Assembly (NCBI GenBank): GCA_001829875.1
Contig: MICN01000087.1
Coordinates: 1-36,397, forward strand
DNA from: Syntrophus sp. GWC2_56_31
Lineage (GTDB): Bacteria; Desulfobacterota; Syntrophia; Syntrophales; UBA5619
Length of the DNA: 36,397 nt
Direction of reading: 5' to 3'
The translations under genes and the position numbers were made by a program. The notes beneath the pieces were generated by a model that had not been told where the DNA came from, did no database searches, and saw only the letters and a list, made by a program, of their open reading frames with translations. Each line of letters begins with the position of its first letter. Positions within the stretch are counted from its first letter, which is position 1. Below are positions 24,027 through 31,672 of this stretch, piece by piece.

Positions 24027-24989
24027 ATGCTGACCAAAATGTTGCGCTGTCTTTTGTTAGTCGTGTTTGTCGTGACGAGTGCGTACGCACAAAATTATCC
24101 GGCCAAATCGGTACGCATTATTGTACCCTATGCACCAGGCGGTAGCGTCGATTCCGTAACACGTTTGGTTGGTCAGAAGTTTACCAAAGAGTTCGGCCAG
24201 CCATTCATTGTTGAAAACCGAGCCGGTGCATCCGGGAATATCGGCACCGATTCCGCGGCAAAGGCCGCCCCCGATGGATACACACTCCTAATGAGCAGTT
24301 CCCCTCCCCTTGCTGCGAATATCCACCTCTTCAAAAAGCTGCCGTTCGACCCGTTCAAGGACTTTGCACCGATCATGCTGATCGCCAACCAGCCCAACGT
24401 GCTCGTGCTCAATCCTTCGGTACCGGCTGGAAGCGTCAAGGAGCTTATCGAATTGGCTAAATCGAAGCCGGGCAAGCTCACTTTCGGCAGTTCCGGCGTC
24501 GGAGCTTCCCAGCACATGGCGGCTGAACTTTTCATGATGATGACGGGCGTCAACATGAAGCATGTTCCATACAAAGGCGGCGGGCCGGCCATGGTCGATC
24601 TGATCGGGGGGCATATCGATTTGATGCTTGAAACCGCGCCGTCAGCGATACCTTTTGTACATTCGGGTAAGGTTAAGGCATTGGCCGTAACAACGCTGCA
24701 GCGCTCGGGCAGGCTGCCCAATGTACCAACCCTCGATGAGGCGGGATTGAAGGGCTATGAATTCCGCGGCTGGATTGGGCTCGTCGCGCCGGCTGGGGTT
24801 CCCAAGGAGATCATTGCAAAGCTTCACGACCAGCTTCAAAAGGACATCGCGGGTGATTTGCGCAAGCAGCTCGATGAAATGGGCCTCGATATCGCCGGCG
24901 GGACACCCCAACAGTTTGCGGATTTCATCCGCAAGGATTCCGACATGTACGCCAAGCTCGTCAAGGCGGCTAACATAGCGCCGCGCTGA
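24027..24989 (+). CDS. tctC: Tripartite tricarboxylate transporter substrate-binding protein (TctC/Bug)
   Basis: The 320-residue protein has a signal peptide (cut probably after TSAYA, about residue 21). The Bug/TctC fold signatures follow: YPAKSVRIIVPYAPGGSVD, VENRAGASGNIGT, AKAAPDGYTLL, and HVPYKGGGPAMVDLIGG in the second half. It captures a carboxylate or related solute in the periplasm for the TctAB permease encoded downstream. A GGAGGAAACC precedes the ATG. A hairpin between this gene and the next (25024-25063) may let it be made in excess of the membrane parts, as is usual for binding proteins. The ligand is unknown. Confidence 0.94.
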   Translation: MLTKMLRCLLLVVFVVTSAYAQNYPAKSVRIIVPYAPGGSVDSVTRLVGQKFTKEFGQPFIVENRAGASGNIGTDSAAKAAPDGYTLLMSSSPPLAANIHLFKKLPFDPFKDFAPIMLIANQPNVLVLNPSVPAGSVKELIELAKSKPGKLTFGSSGVGASQHMAAELFMMMTGVNMKHVPYKGGGPAMVDLIGGHIDLMLETAPSAIPFVHSGKVKALAVTTLQRSGRLPNVPTLDEAGLKGYEFRGWIGLVAPAGVPKEIIAKLHDQLQKDIAGDLRKQLDEMGLDIAGGTPQQFADFIRKDSDMYAKLVKAANIAPR

Positions 24990-25023
24990 CGGCTTTTCAA
25001 CGCTTGTCATTCCAGTCATTATT

Positions 25024-25063
25024 CGTGAGTCACCCTGCAGGCAACGCCCTGGGGTGACTCACG
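25024..25063 (+). terminator. Intra-operon hairpin (possible attenuator) after tctC
   Basis: A perfect 12-bp stem (25024-25035 with 25052-25063) with a further CAGG/CCTG pairing inside lies 35 bp after the tctC stop. Only a short TTTAAAA follows, so it may act as a partial terminator or an mRNA-stabilising hairpin. Confidence 0.5.
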
Positions 25064-25115
25064 GCTTTAAAATACTTTCCAAATTTAGCATTTGCAAATG
25101 AAGAGGGTGAATGAA

Positions 25116-26321
25116 ATGGTCAAAGTCCTTAAAGGGAAAAAAATATTTACCGGTTATGAAGTCATCCATGACGGATGTGTCGTCATCGATGGAGAAAAAA
25201 TTGTTGGCGTGGGAATGGAATCAAAAATGCACATACCAGACAAAAGCGACATCATCGATTTTGGTGATAACACGATTTTGCCCGGTTTAATCGACAGCCA
25301 TACCCACTTGGCTTTAAGTGCCCAAATGCCCAACTATGCGGCAACCATGAAAGACGATACGTTAACTCTAACCCTTCGCGCAGCCCGCAATATTCGTTGT
25401 GATTTATTATCCGGAGTGACCACGATGCGTTGCCTGGGAGAAAAAGACTTTATCGATGTGGCGATAAAAGACGCCGTTGAAAAGGAATTAATACCCGGAC
25501 CAAGGTTGTTAATAAGCGGCAAGGGGATTCGATCCAGTTATGGGCATGGTATCATGGGGACCCCGTTTGATGGCGTAGAAGAGGTCAGAAAAGCCGCCCG
25601 CATCAATATTCACGATGCGGGCGCCGATCAGGTGAAGGTATTTGTAACCGGCAGCAAAGGCGAATTCAGAAACTTCAAGTTTGGAACCGAACGCACGGTG
25701 GAACGCAATGAAATGCAGTCACTCATGACCAAAGAAGAAATTCAAGCGGCTGTGGAGACGGCTCATTGTGTGGGTAAAAAAGTAGCGGCGCACTGTTATG
25801 GAGGTGTAGGGCTGAAACACTGTGTTGAAGCCGGTGTGGATACGATCGAACATGGAATCTATATGGATGATGACGACATAGAAATGATGCTCAAAGCAAA
25901 AGCATGGTTGACGGTTACCCAGAACGGCTATTTAAGCGATCAACGCATTATCAATAGGGGTACCCCTGAGCTGACAAAAGGTTTTGTGAAGTTTCGGGAC
26001 GACGTTCGCGCCGCGTATACCAAAGCTGTCCATTCCGGTCTGAGGTATGCGTTGGGCACGGACGGAAATCACGGCGGTTTTGCTTATGAACTGGAGACGC
26101 TGGTTGGTTTCAACATAGAGCCGATGAAGGCCTTACAGGCGGCAACCACGGAGGCTGCCTGCATGTGCGGGGTCGATGAAAAAGTAGGTTCTCTGGAAGC
26201 AGAAAAATTTGCAGATATCCTGGTTGTCGATGGTGATCCTTTGACTACAATGAGCGATATCACGAAGGTGACGGCTGTTTTTAAAGGCGGAAGACGAATG
26301 GACGATATAAGTCAGTGGTGA
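25116..26321 (+). CDS. Metal-dependent amidohydrolase family protein (imidazolonepropionase/prolidase-like)
   Basis: A TIM-barrel amidohydrolase of about 401 residues. Metal ligands are visible: HTH (62-64) after LPGLIDS, Lys174 in QVKVFVTG, His226 in AAHCYGG, His246 in TIEHGIYM and Asp316 in LGTDGNHGG. Relatives hydrolyse peptide-like amides, hydantoin-type or cyclic amide bonds. The ATG at 25116 is preceded by a GAGGGTG; in-frame TTG (25092) and ATG (25098) starts are also open. It lies between tctC and tctB, so its substrate is plausibly the solute imported by this transporter. Its codons look more A/T-rich than those of its neighbours. Confidence 0.88.
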   Translation: MVKVLKGKKIFTGYEVIHDGCVVIDGEKIVGVGMESKMHIPDKSDIIDFGDNTILPGLIDSHTHLALSAQMPNYAATMKDDTLTLTLRAARNIRCDLLSGVTTMRCLGEKDFIDVAIKDAVEKELIPGPRLLISGKGIRSSYGHGIMGTPFDGVEEVRKAARINIHDAGADQVKVFVTGSKGEFRNFKFGTERTVERNEMQSLMTKEEIQAAVETAHCVGKKVAAHCYGGVGLKHCVEAGVDTIEHGIYMDDDDIEMMLKAKAWLTVTQNGYLSDQRIINRGTPELTKGFVKFRDDVRAAYTKAVHSGLRYALGTDGNHGGFAYELETLVGFNIEPMKALQAATTEAACMCGVDEKVGSLEAEKFADILVVDGDPLTTMSDITKVTAVFKGGRRMDDISQW

Positions 26322-26341
26322 GAGCCATCACAAGCTGAAGG

Positions 26342-26830
26342 ATGAAAATTAAAAGCCAAAAAGATTTCTACTCCGGCGTTTTGTTCATGGTGGTGGGCAT
26401 CGGCTTCGCCTGGGGCGCCACACGATATGAGATTGGTGTCGGCTCCAATATGGGGCCGGGATATTTCCCATTCATGCTTGGGGTCTTGATAGCCGCTCTA
26501 GGGGTCATCATTACGATCAAGGCGCTGATCATCAAAAACGAAGACGGAGACAAGATTGGTCCCTGGGCATGGAAACCCTTGGCCTATATTCTGGGTGCTA
26601 ATTTGGCGTTTGGCGTATTGGTCGGCGGCCTGCCCAGTATCAGGCTACCCGCTGCCGGTTTGATCGCAGGGATTTATATCCTTACCCTTATCGCCAGTTT
26701 GGCAAGCCACGCCTTCAAGATCCGTCAAGCGATGATTCTTGCAACCATCTTGGCAGTGGGCAGCTATCTCGCGTTCATTGTACTGCTGAAATTGAACATT
26801 TCTGTGTGGCCTGCCTTCATCACCGGTTAA
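26342..26830 (+). CDS. tctB: Tripartite tricarboxylate transporter small membrane subunit TctB
   Basis: The 162-residue protein has four hydrophobic segments and the TctB start pattern KDFYSGVLFMVVGIGFAWGA followed by MGPGYFPFMLGVLIAALGV. With TctA it forms the secondary, ion-driven permease in the inner membrane. It starts 20 bp after the amidohydrolase, with a GAAGG site, and ends 10 bp before tctA. Confidence 0.93.
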   Translation: MKIKSQKDFYSGVLFMVVGIGFAWGATRYEIGVGSNMGPGYFPFMLGVLIAALGVIITIKALIIKNEDGDKIGPWAWKPLAYILGANLAFGVLVGGLPSIRLPAAGLIAGIYILTLIASLASHAFKIRQAMILATILAVGSYLAFIVLLKLNISVWPAFITG

Positions 26831-26840
26831 GAAAGCTGAA

Positions 26841-28355
26841 ATGATGGATTTAATTTCAAACCTGCATTTAGGCTTCAGCGTAGCCATCACTCCCATGAAT
26901 GTGATGTACGCATTTATCGGCTGCTTTTTAGGTACCCTTATCGGCGTACTGCCAGGCATCGGGCCGGTCGCCACCATAGCGATGTTGTTGCCCGTTACTT
27001 ACGTCTTGCCCCCCGTGTCGGCACTGATCATGATGGCTGGCCTTTACTATGGGGCGCAATATGGTGGATCGACCACCTCTATTCTCGTGAATTTGCCCGG
27101 TGAGCCCTCGTCGGTTGTGACCTGTATCGATGGTTATCAGATGGCCCGGAAAGGTCGTGCCGGCCCGGCACTGACCGCCGCCGCCATGGGTTCCTTTTTC
27201 GCCGGTTCGGTGGGGGTTCTGGTTTTAGCCGCTTTTGCAACGCCACTGACCGAACTTGCCTTCAAGTTCGGGCCTTCGGAATATTTCTCGCTCATGGTAC
27301 TGGGTCTTATCGGCGCTGTGCTGCTGGCCACGGGTTCATTGCTCAAGGCTATCGCAATGATCCTGCTGGGTCTGCTCCTGGGGGTTGTGGGAACGGACAT
27401 CAATTCCGGCGTCGAGCGCTTCAGTTTAAACATTGCCGAGCTGGCAGACGGCATCGGATTTGTGGTCATCGCCATGGGTATCTTCGGCTATGGCGAAATC
27501 ATCGGCAACCTTGGACAATCGAAAGACAAGCGCGAGGTGTTCACGTCCAAGGTGCACGGCCTCTTCCCCACCAAAAAAGACTTCAAGGACATGACGCCCG
27601 CGGTTTTACGTGGGACAGTCGTTGGTTGTATGCTCGGCATCCTGCCCGGCGGCGGCGCCCTGCTTGCCGCCTTTGCCGCCTACGCCATCGAAAAGAAAGT
27701 CGCCATGAGGACCGACGAAGTTCCCTTTGGACAGGGCAACATCCGCGGCGTTGCCTCGCCGGAGTCGGCCAATAATGCCGGCGCCCAAACGTCATTCATC
27801 CCTTTGCTTACGCTTGGAATCCCGACCAATGCGGTGATGGCATTGATGGTAGGCGCCATGACCATCCACAATATTCAGCCGGGACCGCAGGTTATCACCA
27901 ACAATCCAGAGCTTTTCTGGGGTCTGATTGTCTCGATGTGGATTGGGAACCTGATGCTTGTGATTTTGAATCTGCCGCTTATTGCCATTTGGATCAAGAT
28001 GCTGACGGTCCCTTACCACTTCCTGTATCCCGCCATAGTCCTGTTTTGTGCCATCGGGGTGTACTCCACCAACAACAATACCTTCGACATCTGGATGGTG
28101 GGAATATTCGGTTTCATCGGCTATCTGTTCATCAAGCTCGGTTGCGAACCGGCCCCCCTTCTCCTGGGCTTTATTCTGGGACCGATGATGGAGGAAAACC
28201 TGCGCCGCGCGCTCTTGATTGCCGACGGTGACTGGTGGCGTGCGTTCATGATGCGTCCGTTGTCGGCGACCCTGCTGATACTCGTTGCATTGCTGCTTCT
28301 GATCGTCATGCTTCCAGGCATTAAAAAGAAGCGCAAAGAAGCGTTGACGGGGTGA
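26841..28355 (+). CDS. tctA: Tripartite tricarboxylate transporter large membrane subunit TctA
   Basis: The 504-residue protein is very hydrophobic, with about 11-12 membrane segments. It has the TctA signatures GTLIGVLPGIGPVATIAMLL and YGGSTTSILVNLPGEPSSVV, and a second related half with GILPGGGALLAAFAAYAIEK. It is the main translocating subunit. A second ATG at 26844 could also be used. Its stop codon is 2 bp from the end of the convergent FGE-like gene. Together with tctB and tctC it makes a complete transporter. Confidence 0.95.
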   Translation: MMDLISNLHLGFSVAITPMNVMYAFIGCFLGTLIGVLPGIGPVATIAMLLPVTYVLPPVSALIMMAGLYYGAQYGGSTTSILVNLPGEPSSVVTCIDGYQMARKGRAGPALTAAAMGSFFAGSVGVLVLAAFATPLTELAFKFGPSEYFSLMVLGLIGAVLLATGSLLKAIAMILLGLLLGVVGTDINSGVERFSLNIAELADGIGFVVIAMGIFGYGEIIGNLGQSKDKREVFTSKVHGLFPTKKDFKDMTPAVLRGTVVGCMLGILPGGGALLAAFAAYAIEKKVAMRTDEVPFGQGNIRGVASPESANNAGAQTSFIPLLTLGIPTNAVMALMVGAMTIHNIQPGPQVITNNPELFWGLIVSMWIGNLMLVILNLPLIAIWIKMLTVPYHFLYPAIVLFCAIGVYSTNNNTFDIWMVGIFGFIGYLFIKLGCEPAPLLLGFILGPMMEENLRRALLIADGDWWRAFMMRPLSATLLILVALLLLIVMLPGIKKKRKEALTG

Positions 28356-28357
28356 AA

Positions 28358-30592
28358 TCACTTCGGGACTGAGATTGACAGACGAAAACCATAGAGGTCG
28401 CCCTTTGCCTCCGGTGTGAGCCCGTAACGCGTCGATGCCCGGCTGCCGGCCGGTTCGAAGAGCCATGCTCCGCCACGCAGGACGCGGCGCGTTCCGCTCT
28501 GCGGCCCTGCGGGATTCTTACGGGGGCTTTGCCTGTAATACATCTCGCCATACCAGTCCTGACACCACTCCCAGGCATTGCCGGTCATATCGTACAGCCC
28601 CAGGCCATTGGGCTGTTTTTGGCCCGATGGATGTATACTGCCGCCCGAGTTGGCGCTGTACCATGCGTATTTCCCGAGCTCGTCATCGCTGCTTGTCCCG
28701 GCATACTTCTCTTTCTTGCCACCGCTGCGCGCTGCGTACTCCCATTCCGCTTCCGTGGGCAGACGATATTTCTTCCCGCTCTTCGCATTCAATTTTGTCA
28801 GAAATTCCTGAATATCGTTCCAGCTGACCTGCTCCACCGGACATTTTTCTCCGCAATTCTTGAAAAACGAAGGGTTGCTGCCCATAACCGACTGCCACTG
28901 ACCCTGCGTCACTTCATATTTCCCGATGTAGAAATCATCGACGCAGGCCGTGCGGACAGGCTGCTCGTCTGCCTGACCATCCCCGAAGGTGTCTCCCATC
29001 TGGAAACACCCCCCCTTGATCAATACCAACTCGAAGGCCTTTATCGGATCGACCGAGGTCTCCATACGTTCGGAGGGTGTCTCTTCTTTCAGCGTTGTCT
29101 GAACACGGAAGGCCGCCTTAATCCGTACAATGTCGCCTTCAATGGAAAAAGACAAGGGCTTTACCGCTGTAATCCGGGATACCGTCTCGATCGCTTCCGC
29201 CATCTTGTCGGTCCTCAGGAGATGGGACGCCTCCTTTGTATTGCGGAAATACTGTTTCTCGGCGTCATTTTTCACCTCGGCCAGCTTATCCGCAATCGCA
29301 TCGGCGGCAGCCTCGATCGGTGTCTGGGAACCTTTGAGGAAAGCTGCACCCCTTACGGGAATGATCGTTGCCTGAAGACGCATCTTCGCTTCGAGTGCAT
29401 TCCGGGCCGCTTTGAATGACTGTTCCGCTCTTTCCATTCCTCCGCGAATTTTATCAAGCTCGCGCCGCATAGGTTCGTGACGGGACTCCTGCTTTTGCAG
29501 GGCAGCGGCCCACATTTCCCGATCAGAACGGCTGTCGGCAATCTTCTTTTGAAGGTTGGCGGTTTTCTCCCGCAGGGACCGGAGCCGCTCGTTCAACCGC
29601 TCCCCCGTCTGCATGTTCTCTTTCATCGTATCACGAATAAGAATATCTACTTCTTTTGCATCTTTACCGCTCAGTGAATAATTGGACTTTTTTAGGAACG
29701 CATCCAGATCCTTCAGGGAATTGACCATGACAGCCGGTAAAGTAGGCGAATCGCCCTTTGTCAGGGGCTGTCCCTTTTTCGGCTTCTGGAAAGGATAAAA
29801 GTCGAAGCGCTTCAGTTGAAGATACGTGATGCTCTTGCTATCTTTTTCAAGCACAACGAGCAGCGCCTTTTCTCGATTCCCGATGAAGACCTCGTCCGTC
29901 GCATCGCGAATGAAATCCGCCGACAGGACGCCGCCCAGGGCTTTTGAGAGGGGTTGCTTGTAAGCCTCTTTGCGCTGTGCCGTAAGCAGCGCTACGGATA
30001 TCCGATCGGCAAGATGTTCGAGGGCAGCGCTTCGTGTGTCTTTTATGTCCACCGTGTACGTGACGGCAACAAGGTCGGAACCCTGCTTCTCCATGCCCAA
30101 CCATGTTTCGAAGGATTTCTGGAGAGTCTTCATCTCCTGATTCCCGCGAGCAAGACCGCTGTCGATCTTCTCGATGGTCGTACGGATCGTCCTGATCGCT
30201 TGGAGGGTGTCTTCCGAGTCCGTCGAAAGAGACCGAACCTGGGCGGCCAGATCATCGCGCATATTCCTGGCTTTGGTGAAGGACAGAACGGCATTATCGA
30301 TGTTTTCCCGAGACATTTCATCTTCTCGGGTTTTGTCTTCCTCGATGAACTTCCAGCTGTCCACCTCTTCCTGAGGGGTGGAGTAGGCTCCACTCTGCTT
30401 GTTGAGTTCGTCGATAATGGTTTTCCGTACATCGGCGCGTTTGTCGGACGACAGATTCTGCCATGGACTGCTCGACCAAGTCTGGGGTCGTGCATTGGAT
30501 AACAGATTCGGCCACGGGCTGCCCGACCACGCTTGCGGGCATAACACGAAGACCGACAGTACGATTGGAATCAGTAAACCTTTTGCTCTCAT
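28358..30592 (-). CDS. Exported coiled-coil protein with C-terminal FGE-sulfatase-like (SUMF1-fold) domain
   Basis: The 744-residue protein has a signal peptide (about residues 1-21) and then two 17-residue direct repeats each holding a WSxSPWxNL core. Charged coiled-coil stretches lie at roughly 90-150 and 320-410 with an unrecognised mixed domain between. From about residue 510 there is a formylglycine-generating-enzyme-type domain: KGGCFQMGDTFGDG, YEVTQGQWQSVMG, YRLPTEAEWEYAARSGG, GLYDMTGNAWEWCQDWY, RRVLRGGAW. The active-site cysteine pair expected after the RGGAW motif is missing (LFEPAGSRASTRYG), so it is probably not an active FGE but a binding module on this fold. The gene is divergent from ferritin and its role is unknown. 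Confidence 0.8.
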   Translation of the reverse strand: MRAKGLLIPIVLSVFVLCPQAWSGSPWPNLLSNARPQTWSSSPWQNLSSDKRADVRKTIIDELNKQSGAYSTPQEEVDSWKFIEEDKTREDEMSRENIDNAVLSFTKARNMRDDLAAQVRSLSTDSEDTLQAIRTIRTTIEKIDSGLARGNQEMKTLQKSFETWLGMEKQGSDLVAVTYTVDIKDTRSAALEHLADRISVALLTAQRKEAYKQPLSKALGGVLSADFIRDATDEVFIGNREKALLVVLEKDSKSITYLQLKRFDFYPFQKPKKGQPLTKGDSPTLPAVMVNSLKDLDAFLKKSNYSLSGKDAKEVDILIRDTMKENMQTGERLNERLRSLREKTANLQKKIADSRSDREMWAAALQKQESRHEPMRRELDKIRGGMERAEQSFKAARNALEAKMRLQATIIPVRGAAFLKGSQTPIEAAADAIADKLAEVKNDAEKQYFRNTKEASHLLRTDKMAEAIETVSRITAVKPLSFSIEGDIVRIKAAFRVQTTLKEETPSERMETSVDPIKAFELVLIKGGCFQMGDTFGDGQADEQPVRTACVDDFYIGKYEVTQGQWQSVMGSNPSFFKNCGEKCPVEQVSWNDIQEFLTKLNAKSGKKYRLPTEAEWEYAARSGGKKEKYAGTSSDDELGKYAWYSANSGGSIHPSGQKQPNGLGLYDMTGNAWEWCQDWYGEMYYRQSPRKNPAGPQSGTRRVLRGGAWLFEPAGSRASTRYGLTPEAKGDLYGFRLSISVPK

Positions 30593-30678
30593 GGAGTCCT
30601 CATTTTAAATGATCTGAATTGATAAGGAATTTATTTTTTATCGTGATTGAAGGATACGGAAAAGGATGATTCGTGTCA

Positions 30679-30708
30679 AGGATATTATACGACAGGATAT
30701 TATACGAT
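30679..30708. repeat. Tandem 15-bp repeat upstream of ferritin
   Basis: The unit AGGATATTATACGA plus one base occurs twice head-to-tail (30679-30693, 30694-30708), differing only in the last base. It lies 14 bp upstream of the ferritin -35 box and could hold regulator sites; ACGATA/TATCGT arms nearby form a small palindrome. Confidence 0.7.
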
Positions 30709-30721
30709 AGCCATTTTATCG

Positions 30722-30751
30722 TTGACAAGGGGGGCTTCCTTTCCGTACTGT
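30722..30751 (+). promoter_or_regulatory. Probable promoter of the ferritin gene
   Basis: A perfect TTGACA (30722-30727) is followed after 18 bp by TACTGT (30746-30751), about 50 bp before the ferritin ATG. Confidence 0.5.
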
Positions 30752-30802
30752 GTATGCAACTGTGTACCCATACTTTTTTTAGCCCTGAAAGGAGAACAAC
30801 CG

Positions 30803-31339
30803 ATGATCAACAAGAAAATGTATGATGCGATAAACGATCAGATCAAGAACGAACTGGAGTCCGCCTATATCTACCTCTCCATGGTGGCTTACTTCCATCA
30901 GCAGAATCTCGACGGCATGGCCCACTGGATGCGCTGTCAGGTCCATGAGGAGACCATCCACGCCATGAAGTTCTTCGATCACCTGACCAACCGGGGAGCG
31001 CCTGTCGTCCTCAAGGACCTCAAACAGCTCAAGACAACTTGGAAGAGCCCGCTCGAGGCCTGGAAGGACGCCTATGCCCACGAGCAGTTCATCACCGCCA
31101 AGATCCACTCCCTGATCAAGATCGCCCGCAAGGAAAACGATTACACGGCGGAGCCGCTGCTGGCCTGGTTTGCCAACGAGCAGATCGAGGAAGAGAGCAA
31201 CACGGACAAGGTCTGCCGCCAGTTGGAGATGGTCGGTGAAAACAAGCAGGGGCTGTTCATGCTGGACCGGGAACTGGGAACGCGGGTCTTCGTGGCGGGT
31301 TCGCCCTTCGATCCGGCGGCCTATAATTTGCTCCAGTAG
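30803..31339 (+). CDS. ftnA: Non-haem ferritin
   Basis: The ATG at 30803 follows an AAAGGAG; an upstream in-frame extension is not plausible. The 178-residue four-helix protein has the ferroxidase-centre ligands at the same positions as E. coli FtnA: Glu17, Glu50, His53, Glu94, Gln127 and the third-site Glu129/Glu130. It stores iron as a ferric mineral in a 24-mer and limits iron-driven oxidative damage. It stands alone with its own promoter, preceded by a tandem 15-bp repeat, and is followed 9 bp later by a convergent tctC fragment. Confidence 0.95.
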   Translation: MINKKMYDAINDQIKNELESAYIYLSMVAYFHQQNLDGMAHWMRCQVHEETIHAMKFFDHLTNRGAPVVLKDLKQLKTTWKSPLEAWKDAYAHEQFITAKIHSLIKIARKENDYTAEPLLAWFANEQIEEESNTDKVCRQLEMVGENKQGLFMLDRELGTRVFVAGSPFDPAAYNLLQ

Positions 31340-31348
31340 TCGGCTGAA

Positions 31349-31579
31349 TCACTCGATCCTGAGCTTTGCCTGCTTCGCGACTTTTCCGTATTTATCGATT
31401 TCGGATTTGATCAGTGCACCGAACTGCTCCGGGGTGCCTCCGGCCGCATCGAGCCCCTGCGTCGCAAGCGAGCTGATCATTTCCGGCGATTTGAGCGTTG
31501 TCAGCAGGGCGCTGTTGAGTTTTTGGACAATCGCATCGGGCGTCTTTTTCGGAACGACGATCCCCTGCCAGTTGAGCAC
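31349..31579 (-). pseudogene. C-terminal fragment of a TctC/Bug substrate-binding protein
   Basis: About 76 residues read VLNWQGIVVPKKTPDAIVQK followed by AAGGTPEQFGALIKSEIDKY, the end of a TctC-type binding protein (full length about 320). In frame, a stop codon (TAG) lies three codons upstream of the GTG, and the missing N-terminal part is not nearby. It is clearly different from the intact tctC at 24027, so it is the relic of another gene. It abuts the 3' side of the SIR2 gene, which suggests an island or deletion junction. Confidence 0.75.
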
Positions 31580-31672
31580 AGCCTAAAATGGCCTTAAAAT
31601 AATCTTCCGGATTCACCGAATCACTGAAATGGACGATGCTAGTGTTGAAATCTCATCATCCGTCATACTTCT

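Noticed and set aside
28358-28900. Possible diversity-generating retroelement target (FGE/C-type-lectin fold)
   Set aside because: No reverse transcriptase and no template repeat were seen anywhere in the window.
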